Source: JAGLOK01 sp023139005 | GTDB taxonomy: Bacteria > Bacillota > Clostridia > Christensenellales > UMGS416 | DNA length: 14,344 nt | Reading direction: 5' to 3' | Assembly (NCBI GenBank): GCA_030637745.1 | Contig: DAOWFX010000057.1 | Span: 1 to 14,344, forward strand | Shown: positions 8,014 to 14,262 of the stretch, one piece after another | Numbering within the stretch: position 1 is the stretch's first letter | Layout: every line of letters starts with the position of its first letter | The notes under the pieces: model-generated | What the model saw: only the letters and a program-made list of their open reading frames with translations | The model's database searches: none | Told to the model about the DNA's origin: nothing | Made by a program: the position numbers and the translations under genes

Positions 8014-8121
8014 ATATCAAAATGAAGTGCAATATATGTGTTTTTCAAACGTTATATAGTATATAGACAAATAGGTAAAAATGTTTGTTTGAACGAATTA
8101 ATATTGATAGAGGAGTATACA

Positions 8122-8505
8122 ATGAAAAAAAGAAAATCGTTAATCATCTTAGCTATTGTTGTGGTTGTTATCATATCGTTCTTCCTTCTGGGCTCAATCG
8201 GGAAAAAGGAAATGATGGAGTTGGAAATAGACTCGGTGGACATGACGCAGGTCGAAGATGGGATATATGCCGGCAGTTTCTCAGGCTTTCGCTGGAATGA
8301 CACGGTTGAGGTAACTGTATTAGACCACAAAATTGTAGATATTGTGAGCGTTGAACCCATAAGCGGGGGGAAAGAAACAACAGTAGGCATACTTGTTGAG
8401 CGCATTATGGAAAATCAAAGCTTGCAAGTTGACACCGTATCCAAAGCAACAGCAACCAGCAATGGGTTTTTGAAGGCAGTGGAGAATGCATTGATGGAGG
8501 AGTAG
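8122..8505 (+). CDS. Membrane-anchored FMN-binding domain protein (RnfG/NqrC C-domain-like)
   Basis: 127 residues from ATG 8122, which has AGAGGAG at 8110-8115; the frame is open further upstream but has no other ribosome binding site. A signal anchor spans residues 7-24, placing the domain outside the cell. DGIYAGSFSGFRWNDTVEVTV and the following IVDIVSV form the start of an FMN_bind (PF04205) fold. The end carries VSKATATSNGFLKAVENAL, where the usual flavinylation motif is SGATxT. The Thr that would carry FMN (T112) is kept, but the Gly is Lys108. Covalent FMN would be added by an ApbE transferase encoded elsewhere. It lies 108 bases after the TetR gene and probably ends the operon. An electron-transfer role with the eight-span protein is plausible but unproven. 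Confidence 0.8.
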   Translation: MKKRKSLIILAIVVVVIISFFLLGSIGKKEMMELEIDSVDMTQVEDGIYAGSFSGFRWNDTVEVTVLDHKIVDIVSVEPISGGKETTVGILVERIMENQSLQVDTVSKATATSNGFLKAVENALMEE

Positions 8506-8560
8506 TGAAATCATTGTATACAGGGTCGACAGAATAGATTGAGGACTACTGCCGATTAAG

Positions 8561-8603
8561 CTCAAAATGCAAACCTCATTCTCGTTAATGATATTGAGTT
8601 TTT
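8561..8603 (+). terminator. Weak candidate terminator after the FMN-binding gene
   Basis: CTCAA (8561-8565) pairs with TTGAG (8594-8598), an inner CATT (8577-8580) with AATG (8587-8590), and T5 follows (8599-8603). The stem is interrupted, so this is tentative. Confidence 0.4.
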
Positions 8604-8631
8604 CATGGATAATATATCCTTAATACACAAC

Positions 8632-8658
8632 AGCACCTTGCATGAAATGCAAGGTGCT
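8632..8658. repeat. Perfect 12-bp inverted repeat at the convergent gene ends
   Basis: AGCACCTTGCAT-GAA-ATGCAAGGTGCT forms a perfect, stable hairpin 29 bases beyond the stop of the M56 gene. Neither side has a T tract, so it is not a classical terminator. It may protect the 3' end of the leftward mRNA or be a decayed terminator. Confidence 0.75.
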
Positions 8659-8686
8659 ACTTGCTATTAGTATCAGTACAGACTAT

Positions 8687-11395
8687 CTAATCACCCCAAC
8701 CAATTCCATCTAATTCACCGGTATCGGCAAGCATACTGGCACCAAATGATCTACCGTCATCATAATCAAAGTTCACTTGGAACTCTAATATATAGCCAGT
8801 TAGCACAAGGAACTCCTTATAAATCAGCTTATCTGGATCAACATTAAATTCAGCAACTATATACTCCTTAGCCTTGTTGGTTGCCTCTTTTATCGTCATT
8901 AATTCCAAGCCATCTTCTATATAATCAAATCTCCAAATACTAGCTTTATTTGAGTATATATCAACTTTAACATCAGCTGTAAAAGAATAGTCACGTATTG
9001 TAGGATCTAGTGAAGTATATTCAAATTTAAATGCATATGCCTCTATATATTCATCTTTGTAATCCTCTGTATTTATCAGTTTAAGACTTTCTTCATCAGC
9101 AAATGGACATTCAAATAGTATTAATTCAATAGCGCTAATAAGGGCAGTATCTTTATCTATCTTTTCGAGGCTAGCCTTATCGACCTTTTGGCTTATTCCT
9201 ATCTTATGAACCTTACCATCACCATTTAGTTGTATATAGAAATCAGTTTCACCTCTAGTGCCTGTGAATGTTCCCTCAACAATACAATCATCTCGTATTT
9301 GATCGTTGGTCTTTATTACTATGTCTGTGTTGTCAGGAAAAAATTGATTCAAATATTGCTCCGTCAATCTGTTGATGTCATCGTCTGTTAACTCATACTC
9401 AGCGTCTGTGTCATTGGGTATATTTAGATAGTCAACTAATGATAAATCAGACTCCAATAGGGTGATAGTTCCAATTCCTTTACCAAGACTAATGTGAAGA
9501 TTGTGTTCGCCGTAATATTCTTCCCTTTGGTACAGCTTTAAATCTGTATACTCTATGTTTGCATTCGCTAGTATTTCGACTACTCTGTTACTTGATATAT
9601 TTAAATAATCAAGACCATTATAGTCAGCTGATATTGTTAATATTTCACCGCTTGGTGTAATAGTGCTGGTAAATTTACGTGTAGTGTTGTCAATTTTATC
9701 AAACAAATCACCACTTACTACATACCTGCTGTTGTTAACTATAGTGCCATGTTCTTTCCACTCACGATTCAAGATCTCAATGCTTTTAATATTGAGAATA
9801 GTGTTTGGATAAACTTTATTTGAAAATTTAACTACATTTTCTTTCAATTGATCTTCGGCAAGAGTTGACTTTTCACCATATGACAAATAAGCATTGGTTT
9901 GGATGTATTTTATCTCTCCGTTAAAATCATATATTTGTATATTATTTATTGGGTTGTCTTTCAGTTGTATAGCATGAAATGGAGGGATTGTGTCTTTTAA
10001 AAAATTAATGTATTGAAATCCTTGGTCATTTGGTATTTCGAGCCTTTCGGCTATCTCTTTGGCAAGAGCCAATGCACTTTCCTTATTACCGATAGGGCTT
10101 TGCTTAATTGATTTTTGCGATGGTGTTACTTCAATTGTTTTTACTTCCTTTTGTGTAGGTATTGGTGTGGCTGCTAGGGTTCCTGACAGTGTATCATTAC
10201 TGTTTGCTGTTGATTGCTCTGTATTTTGTGGCTGCTCAGCAGCTATTGCGCTTATATCGTTTTTGCCAATACATGCTGTTGTAAAACACGCAATACAAAG
10301 AATTAAACATATGATGGTTGTCATTGTTCCGATTAGTTTAGATTTTTTCATTGGGTTAAGCATAATTTCAACTCTCTTTCTTAGTGATGATTTTGATTTG
10401 CAGAAAGAGATTGCACAAGGAACTTTTGTATAATTGTTACTGAATTTAAGAGAATCCAGCAGGCTTTGAGTATAGTCCAAAAGTTTTTGTTCATCTATGT
10501 TTTTGATTACTGCATTATCGCTGATGTATTCGATATCTTCCAGATATTTTCTGTAAGCAATAGTGACTAAAGGATTAAACCAATATATAACACGTGCGAA
10601 TAGCCAAATATAGTTTTTAAGGATATCGTGATTTTTTACATGACTTAATTCATGTAACAATATTAGCAACATTTTGCTATCATCTATGGTTAAGTGAAAG
10701 TTCTTGGGTATGAGTATCTTTGGGGATAGCAATCCATAAGTTACAGGGGTATCTATAAATTCGCACTCACAAATCTTTACCACTTTGCTTATTGCTAATA
10801 TTTTTTTCCCCTTTGCTAAATCTTTCAGTATTCTTGCACTTTTGACTTCTGAAGAATGCTTCACCTTTTTGCTAAAATCATAGATTACAAAAAAGTTACG
10901 TAAAAATGTTATCCATGCACCGCATAGCCACATTGTTATTATTATCTTTAATAACATATCGCTTTTATTAATAGTTTTGAAGACTGATTTTACAATGCTT
11001 ATAAAAGATGGTTTGGGATTTTGCATTTGGGTGTCATTGTTGGTGACTTCTGCTGATTGGTTATTGATATTGTCTATAAAATAGGTTTTTTCATCAGAGT
11101 ATGTGTAATCAGATATTATATTGTCCTCTACTGCTAAATCACTGTTTTGGGTATCCTCAATGATAGCGATACTTTGTTGGTCAGATACATTGTTTGAGCC
11201 TAAAAAATTATCCAAGTTTATAGGCGACTTTATTGTCACAGGCAATATTAGTCTTGCCAAAACAATCAACCACAGCAGCGATAAAAACAAGATGTGCAGT
11301 CTTTTAGCAAATAAGCCCCTGATAAACAGAACACCTATTATGACAATTGATGAATAAAGAGTAACCTCAGCTAGTGTTGTGATAAAACTAAGCAT
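8687..11395 (-). CDS. BlaR1-like M56 membrane metallopeptidase with a long non-penicillin-binding ectodomain
   Basis: 902 residues. The front is BlaR1/MecR1-like: spans at about 8-27 and 33-52, a Ser/Asn-rich loop, a span at ~146-170, then a cytoplasmic zinc-protease domain. That domain has HELSH at 248-252 and the downstream YLEDIEYISDNAV carrying the third-ligand Glu and nearby Asp. A further span at ~353-374 leads outside. There BlaR1 has a penicillin-binding domain; here a Thr/Pro linker (~380-430) leads into ~470 residues that look like about four alpha/beta PepSY-like units (roughly 439-590, 671-736, 748-828, 834-900). No transpeptidase motifs are seen. It presumably senses an external signal and relays it to the BlaI-like repressor, whose gene overlaps its start by eight bases. 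Base composition is strongly AT-rich. Confidence 0.87.
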   Translation of the reverse strand: MLSFITTLAEVTLYSSIVIIGVLFIRGLFAKRLHILFLSLLWLIVLARLILPVTIKSPINLDNFLGSNNVSDQQSIAIIEDTQNSDLAVEDNIISDYTYSDEKTYFIDNINNQSAEVTNNDTQMQNPKPSFISIVKSVFKTINKSDMLLKIIITMWLCGAWITFLRNFFVIYDFSKKVKHSSEVKSARILKDLAKGKKILAISKVVKICECEFIDTPVTYGLLSPKILIPKNFHLTIDDSKMLLILLHELSHVKNHDILKNYIWLFARVIYWFNPLVTIAYRKYLEDIEYISDNAVIKNIDEQKLLDYTQSLLDSLKFSNNYTKVPCAISFCKSKSSLRKRVEIMLNPMKKSKLIGTMTTIICLILCIACFTTACIGKNDISAIAAEQPQNTEQSTANSNDTLSGTLAATPIPTQKEVKTIEVTPSQKSIKQSPIGNKESALALAKEIAERLEIPNDQGFQYINFLKDTIPPFHAIQLKDNPINNIQIYDFNGEIKYIQTNAYLSYGEKSTLAEDQLKENVVKFSNKVYPNTILNIKSIEILNREWKEHGTIVNNSRYVVSGDLFDKIDNTTRKFTSTITPSGEILTISADYNGLDYLNISSNRVVEILANANIEYTDLKLYQREEYYGEHNLHISLGKGIGTITLLESDLSLVDYLNIPNDTDAEYELTDDDINRLTEQYLNQFFPDNTDIVIKTNDQIRDDCIVEGTFTGTRGETDFYIQLNGDGKVHKIGISQKVDKASLEKIDKDTALISAIELILFECPFADEESLKLINTEDYKDEYIEAYAFKFEYTSLDPTIRDYSFTADVKVDIYSNKASIWRFDYIEDGLELMTIKEATNKAKEYIVAEFNVDPDKLIYKEFLVLTGYILEFQVNFDYDDGRSFGASMLADTGELDGIGWGD

Positions 11396-11771
11396 CCATA
11401 TTCTCCTTATAGTCTCTTATGAGCTGCTGCAATTCTCTGATTTCTTCGTCAGATACCTGTTCATTGTTTATAAGTCCTGCCACCATATAGGACAGCTTTT
11501 TGTAGTTCTTGCGCAGATGATTGCCTGTTGCAGATGCTAAATACTTTTCCTTTGACACAATGGCATAGTATTTTATCTTCCTTTGGCTTATCTGATTGAC
11601 TCCCAGCATGCCTTTTTCTGTCAAAGAATTGGTATAAGTTTTTACAGTATGCCTAGACCAGCTCGTATCCTCGTCTGCAATATTAGTGATTTCAATATTT
11701 GATAGTTCCTTATGCTTCCAGATAATTTCCATTATCTTTCTTTCCGCATTGGTTAAACTTGTATTATTCAT
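11388..11771 (-). CDS. BlaI/MecI-family winged-helix repressor
   Basis: 127 residues, family length. It opens LTNAERKIMEIIWKH, the BlaI signature start. WSRHTVKTYTNSLTEKGMLG is the recognition helix and wing entry, and the C-terminal helices (SDEEIRELQQLIRDY) form the dimer interface. A TGAGGT site lies a few bases before ATG 11771. In staphylococcal BlaI/MecI induction cuts an Asn-Phe bond near residue 101. In my alignment the corresponding dipeptide here is Gly99-Leu100 (YMVAGLINNE), so the cleavage site, if any, differs. It should bind the promoter region upstream as a dimer and repress its own operon with the M56 gene. Confidence 0.92.
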   Translation of the reverse strand: MNNTSLTNAERKIMEIIWKHKELSNIEITNIADEDTSWSRHTVKTYTNSLTEKGMLGVNQISQRKIKYYAIVSKEKYLASATGNHLRKNYKKLSYMVAGLINNEQVSDEEIRELQQLIRDYKENMDA

Positions 11772-11821
11772 CTCGATACCTCAAAAACCATGATTGGGTG
11801 ATGCCGTCTACCCGTAATAAG

Positions 11822-11848
11822 GTTATATCAGTTCACCATATAAGTCAA
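11822..11848 (-). promoter_or_regulatory. Promoter and candidate operator of the BlaI/M56 operon
   Basis: On the minus strand TTGACT (11848-11843) and an extended -10, TGATATAAC (TATAAC at 11827-11822). The spacing is short (15 bases), so the TG element probably matters. Laid over it is TTATAT (11823-11828), a 9-base centre, and ATATAA (11838-11843): an inverted repeat covering the spacer and touching both hexamers. It differs from the TACAnnTGTA-type site of staphylococcal BlaI. Confidence 0.55.
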
Positions 11849-11867
11849 GTAATATTTGGAAACATAA

Positions 11868-11957
11868 TTACCGTTCCATTCCTACAGCTTCTATTTTCTG
11901 TAGTTCATCCTTACTAATATCTACAGCATTATCCTTATCTACATTGGATGTCAATAG
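11868..11957 (-). pseudogene. Possible 3' remnant of an unidentified gene
   Basis: The minus strand holds a 29-codon open stretch between two stops. It has plausible protein character (NVDKDNAVDISKDELQKIE, then AVGMER and TAA) but no start codon with a ribosome binding site. It looks like the C-terminus of a lost gene just upstream of the BlaI promoter. Apart from this and the promoter, the 11772-12092 gap shows nothing I recognise. Confidence 0.35.
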
Positions 11958-12092
11958 TTAATTTGTATTATATATGTTAAATTTTTTTGTGAAAATTGTT
12001 TGCTAGTAAAGGGTGTAGGACAGGTCTGGTTTGTTACATTATTTGCATCAGAAAATAAGAATTGTATCCATCATCTATGAAGGATAATCAAA

Positions 12093-12335
12093 CTATTGTT
12101 CAATATCAAAAATTGCAACTATTTTCTTGCATTCTGTACAAAGATAAGTGTTAGATATTGTGCCGTGAAAAGCTTTACCTTTGGCAATATTAATTGAACC
12201 TAGTTTTAGTTCAAAACCAAGCTTTACACCATCTGATTTTGGAACAAAATCCATTTCATCAATTCCAACACATTCTAGGGTATTTTCTTGAATAGAGGAA
12301 CTGCAATTAGGACAAATAATTTGTAATTCTGACAT
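12093..12335 (-). CDS. Small zinc-ribbon protein, unknown function
   Basis: 80 residues from ATG 12335, chosen because GGGAG lies seven bases upstream. The upstream in-frame ATG at 12395 falls inside the -35 box of the promoter and cannot be the start. Two Cys pairs, ICPNC (C8, C11) and LCTEC (C66, C69), would hold one zinc ion. Between them is a basic, Gly-rich strand region (GVKLGFELKLGSINIAKGKAF). The protein resembles short bacterial zinc-ribbon proteins of the DUF6487-like kind, from memory; no enzymatic motif is present. It is monocistronic behind a strong promoter. I see only a weak, T-poor hairpin (12067-12087) after it. Confidence 0.75.
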   Translation of the reverse strand: MSELQIICPNCSSSIQENTLECVGIDEMDFVPKSDGVKLGFELKLGSINIAKGKAFHGTISNTYLCTECKKIVAIFDIEQ

Positions 12336-12366
12336 AATATACTCCCGAAACATTGTAATATATACC

Positions 12367-12395
12367 ATTATAATCCAATAGTTATCAAATGTCAA
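12367..12395 (-). promoter_or_regulatory. Perfect consensus sigma-A promoter of the zinc-ribbon gene
   Basis: On the minus strand TTGACA (12395-12390), exactly 17 bases, then TATAAT (12372-12367): both hexamers perfect. Transcription would start near 12360, giving a ~25-base leader. Just upstream lies an AT-rich palindrome, ATGAT-ATATA-ATCAT (12398-12412), possibly an UP-like element or operator. Confidence 0.85.
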
Positions 12396-12468
12396 TTATG
12401 ATATATAATCATGGTATGAGATAGAGAGATGTCGCCCCCCTCCTTATGAAGTTAGATTAAGCTAATTG

Positions 12469-12494
12469 AAAAAAGCACCTCTGAAGAGATGCTT
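12469..12494 (-). terminator. Rho-independent terminator of the GNAT gene
   Basis: Read leftward, AAGCATCTC (12494-12486) pairs with GAGGTGCTT (12481-12473) around a TTCA loop and runs into T6 (12474-12469). It lies 77 bases beyond the GNAT stop. Confidence 0.8.
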
Positions 12495-12525
12495 ATACTT
12501 GTAAGTTTACGAGTACCTACTACTT

Positions 12526-12562
12526 AGTTGCATTTTATGTGTACTGCTTACTTAATGCAACT
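12526..12562. repeat. 9-bp inverted repeat in the GNAT 3' region
   Basis: AGTTGCATT (12526-12534) and AATGCAACT (12554-12562) are perfect inverted copies 19 bases apart, between the GNAT stop and its terminator. A second imperfect palindrome lies next to it at about 12497-12514 (ACTTGTAA/TTACGAGT). Function unknown. Confidence 0.5.
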
Positions 12563-12570
12563 TAAATGTC

Positions 12571-13080
12571 TTACTTAATATCAATCCAATATCGTTTATA
12601 GATTTCACCATTGTTAAATTTATGCGAGCTAATTTCATTTTCATAAACTCCACCATTTTTAATTATAACTTTGGCAGATATAATATTATCCTTTGCACAA
12701 TTAACAAGTGCTTTTTTTATCCCCATTTCCTTACATTTTTCAAGTGCTAGAGAAAGCATTTTTGTCGCATATCCTTTTCGTCTTTGGCTGGGAGCTACAC
12801 TGTAACCTATATGACCGGCCAAGTTGCCGATAAAATCATTTTTAATATCTCTAACATGTACCATACCGACAATTTTATTGCTTATTACAGCAAAAAATAT
12901 AAAAGATAAAACTCTTGTATTTGATTGTTCATTTTCCTTTTGCTTAAGCCAAGTTTCATAGTTGGTTGCTTCATCAAAAGCTGCACTACCGGGGATTTTT
13001 GTTTCTCCGTTATCAAAATGTTCTTGTCTATGTGAAAGTGCTTGTTCTTTGTGTTCTAACATAGGAAATACTAATTGCAT
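12571..13080 (-). CDS. GNAT-family N-acetyltransferase
   Basis: 169 residues from ATG 13080, eight bases after GGAGG (13093-13089). The in-frame ATG at 13095 immediately precedes that site and has none of its own. Core GNAT elements are visible. Motif A (GHIGYSVAPSQRRKGYATKM, residues ~89-108) carries the acetyl-CoA pyrophosphate loop Q/R-x-x-G-x-A. LALEKCKEMGIKKALVNC and then NIISAKVIIKNGG form the motif B region. The protein should move an acetyl group from acetyl-CoA to an amine in the cytosol; the acceptor is not evident. The unusual leader (two upstream short reading frames, a hairpin, a start inside the second) suggests control by ribosome stalling, as for antibiotic-resistance genes. 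An antibiotic or toxic amine is therefore a reasonable guess. Confidence 0.88.
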   Translation of the reverse strand: MQLVFPMLEHKEQALSHRQEHFDNGETKIPGSAAFDEATNYETWLKQKENEQSNTRVLSFIFFAVISNKIVGMVHVRDIKNDFIGNLAGHIGYSVAPSQRRKGYATKMLSLALEKCKEMGIKKALVNCAKDNIISAKVIIKNGGVYENEISSHKFNNGEIYKRYWIDIK

Positions 13081-13133
13081 AAAAAATACCTCCATTTCTT
13101 TGTATTTAATGGTTCAATAGTAGTCTTATTCAT
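13071..13133 (-). CDS. Leader peptide 2 (20 aa), overlapping the GNAT start
   Basis: ATG 13133 follows GGAGGAG (13145-13139) at ideal distance. The peptide is MNKTTIEPLNTKKWRYFLCN and its TAG lies at 13073-13071, ten bases inside the GNAT reading frame. Codons 14-15 (TGG AGG) are themselves the Shine-Dalgarno sequence of the GNAT gene. A ribosome translating or stalled near the end of this peptide therefore covers or exposes the GNAT initiation region. No similar annotated leader comes to mind. Confidence 0.6.
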   Translation of the reverse strand: MNKTTIEPLNTKKWRYFLCN

Positions 13134-13160
13134 ATATACTCCTCCAATTTTTTAGACAAT

Positions 13161-13191
13161 AAAAATGCCCTTAGTTTTAATAAAACCAAAG
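13161..13191 (-). terminator. Attenuator-like hairpin between the two leader reading frames
   Basis: Read leftward, CTTTGGTTTT (13191-13182), an ATT loop and AAAACTAAGG (13178-13169) form a 10-bp stem with two G-U pairs, followed three bases on by T5 (13165-13161). It would stop transcription before leader 2 and GNAT. The short AU-rich stem implies only partial termination. Confidence 0.5.
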
Positions 13192-13217
13192 ACATAAAAT
13201 ATATAAATAGTATATAT

Positions 13218-13271
13218 TTAATACAAGTTAAGTGCAATAAAACGCCTTTTGATTTTATTTGTTGATTTCAT
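13218..13271 (-). CDS. Leader peptide 1 (17 aa)
   Basis: ATG 13271 follows GGAGGTG (13285-13279) by seven bases. The peptide is MKSTNKIKRRFIALNLY, basic then hydrophobic, ending at TAA 13220-13218. It is the first reading frame on the predicted GNAT transcript, about 30 bases after the transcription start and upstream of the attenuator-like hairpin. The size, position and strong ribosome binding site match leader peptides at inducible resistance genes. Confidence 0.55.
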   Translation of the reverse strand: MKSTNKIKRRFIALNLY

Positions 13272-13281
13272 TTTACTGCAC
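13232..13281 (-). other. Leader RNA stem enclosing the start of leader peptide 1
   Basis: In the leftward RNA, GUGCAGUAAAA (13281-13271), from the Shine-Dalgarno to the start codon, can pair over 11 positions with UUUUAUUGCAC (13242-13232), including one central G-U. The second arm is codons 11-14 of leader 1, so a ribosome moving through or stalled in leader 1 would control whether this stem forms. Confidence 0.5.
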
Positions 13282-13305
13282 CTCCAATCTTTTTATGATA
13301 ATGCT

Positions 13306-13314
13306 ATTGTACCA
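13306..13314 (-). promoter_or_regulatory. Extended -10 promoter of the GNAT leader transcript
   Basis: On the minus strand TGGTACAAT (13314-13306) is an extended -10 with one hexamer mismatch. The -35 region (TAAAAA) is poor. Transcription from about 13300 would produce a leader of roughly 220 bases before the GNAT ATG. The rest of 13315-13573 shows no gene I recognise. Confidence 0.55.
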
Positions 13315-13399
13315 TATTTTCTATTGAATTTTTATAGTTAGTCTTTCTTTTGTGTATTCAAGTATTTGGTGTTAATATATTTATATAAAAACAAAATAC

Positions 13400-13418
13400 A
13401 AAAAAGCAGATTGTCTGC
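13400..13418 (-). terminator. Weak candidate terminator between hydrolase and GNAT units
   Basis: Read leftward, GCAGA (13418-13414), CAA loop, TCTGC (13410-13406), then T6 (13405-13400). The stem has only five pairs. Confidence 0.35.
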
Positions 13419-13573
13419 GTTAGTAAAACCAGGTTAGTCACGAAGGCTAGTTGCTTATATACGAGAATCGAGAAACTGATATGATTTTTTACCTTCTCAG
13501 TACAGGAATCCATATCGATTTTCTTATATTTGAAAAAACAACACAATGCATATTAATGCAAGGAGAATATATT

Positions 13574-13633
13574 ATGAAGAAAAATGTAAAAAACAATATA
13601 TACTGGGTCGGTAAAACAGATTATAACTTCTGA
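13574..13633 (+). pseudogene. 5' remnant of a flavo-diiron protein (FprA/NorV-type) gene
   Basis: ATG 13574 has a strong ribosome binding site (AAGGAG, 13560-13565, eight bases upstream). The 19 codons read MKKNVKNNIYWVGKTDYNF and then stop. The segment VKNNIYWVGKTD matches the N-terminus of flavo-diiron proteins; E. coli NorV, from memory, begins MSIVVKNNIHWVGQRDWEV. These are cytosolic enzymes that reduce O2 or NO in anaerobes. Everything after the first 19 codons, including the di-iron and flavodoxin domains, is missing. The intact ribosome binding site suggests that the break is fairly recent. Confidence 0.6.
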
Positions 13634-13639
13634 TTATTG

Positions 13640-13690
13640 CTATACTTCTATCCCCAAATCATCCGCTATTTCTTTTACTGTTTTTGTGCT
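13640..13690 (-). pseudogene. In-frame coding tail directly after the hydrolase stop
   Basis: After the hydrolase TAA (13693-13691) the same frame continues for 16 codons, STKTVKEIADDLGIEV, and ends at TAG (13642-13640). The text has the look of a real protein C-terminus. It may be the end of another gene joined here by deletion, an older end of the hydrolase, or a readthrough extension. It lies six bases from the flavo-diiron remnant on the other strand. Confidence 0.4.
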
Positions 13691-14194
13691 TTAAAAGATG
13701 TGATTAGGTAACAAGTCATTTAAGCTAATTATTTTACTGCCTTTACTTTCATAATAACGCAGCATTTCGTCAATTTTCCTTTTATCATAACTGGTAATGC
13801 AATCTGATAAGACATTAACGCCATAATTTGCTTTTCGTAAGTTGTAACAGGTTGATTTAACACAAATAGCAGCATCTGCTCCTGTTAAGTAGAAATCGCA
13901 TATTTCATTTTTGCTAATAAAGTCTGTAAATTCTTCACAGCTTAATGCGTTTCCTTTGTATTTTGTAAAAACATTTTTTGATACTATTTTCAAGTCTGAA
14001 GCTAATTCAGACCCATATGTATCGGGTTTAAAAGTCCTCGTGCCGGCTGATAAATTTTCATGCCTTATATAAACAACATGAACATTATTATTAACTGCCC
14101 AATCAATAGCTTTATTGATATTGTCAATTATATCCTTGTAATTCTTTGTTATGTCATTTTGAATATCGATTATTACTAAGGCTTTTTTCTGCAT
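13691..14194 (-). CDS. Isochorismatase-like cysteine hydrolase
   Basis: 167 residues from ATG 14194, chosen because AGGAGG lies about seven bases upstream; the open frame reaching 14290 has no other ribosome binding site. The alpha/beta fold starts KKALVIIDIQND with catalytic Asp10. NVFTKYKGNAL carries the catalytic Lys (K78). The nucleophile Cys111 sits in GADAAICVKST, just after the conserved Gly-x-x-x region. The Asp-Lys-Cys triad marks the cysteine hydrolase/isochorismatase superfamily, which includes nicotinamidases and N-carbamoyl amidases. It is smaller than typical nicotinamidases, and no metal-site DxHxxxH is evident, so the substrate is unknown. It is divergent from a probable WYL regulator at 14314, which may control it. 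Confidence 0.87.
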   Translation of the reverse strand: MQKKALVIIDIQNDITKNYKDIIDNINKAIDWAVNNNVHVVYIRHENLSAGTRTFKPDTYGSELASDLKIVSKNVFTKYKGNALSCEEFTDFISKNEICDFYLTGADAAICVKSTCYNLRKANYGVNVLSDCITSYDKRKIDEMLRYYESKGSKIISLNDLLPNHIF

Positions 14195-14236
14195 ACTGTT
14201 TCCTCCTGATAGGTAGATTGATTTGTTTACTTTGTT

Positions 14237-14242
14237 ATTATA
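14237..14242 (-). promoter_or_regulatory. Candidate -10 of the hydrolase gene
   Basis: A perfect TATAAT on the minus strand about 40 bases before the start codon; the -35 region 17 bases upstream (TACTGT) is weak. Confidence 0.45.
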
Positions 14243-14251
14243 TCTGGTAAT

Positions 14252-14262
14252 TGTTGACAACA
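14252..14262. promoter_or_regulatory. 11-bp palindrome over the rightward -35, candidate operator
   Basis: TGTTG-A-CAACA is perfect and overlaps the -35 of the rightward promoter. A second inverted repeat, TATGG-N7-CCATA (14264-14280), fills the spacer and -10. Either could be the site of the divergently encoded regulator. Confidence 0.45.

Noticed and set aside
8038..8121. N-terminal extension of the FMN-binding protein to 8038
   Set aside because: There is no ribosome binding site at the upstream ATG, and the signal anchor begins right after ATG 8122, which has AGAGGAG.
8687..11395. Calling this gene blaR1 or a beta-lactam sensor
   Set aside because: The ectodomain lacks penicillin-binding motifs; only the protease half is BlaR1-like.
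12336..12395. Longer 100-residue form of the zinc-ribbon protein starting at 12395
   Set aside because: The codon lies inside the -35 box of the perfect promoter and has no ribosome binding site.
12421..12450. Run of six C (12435-12440) as a regulatory or phase-variable tract
   Set aside because: It lies in non-coding sequence upstream of the zinc-ribbon promoter and is too short to support a claim.
13381..13500. Possible tRNA or attachment site with small inverted repeats
   Set aside because: No cloverleaf can be drawn, and no integrase or direct repeats flank it.
13358..13546. 62-codon hydrophobic frame on the minus strand
   Set aside because: It is AT-driven hydrophobicity with no ribosome binding site, no recognisable family, and it overlaps the candidate terminator.
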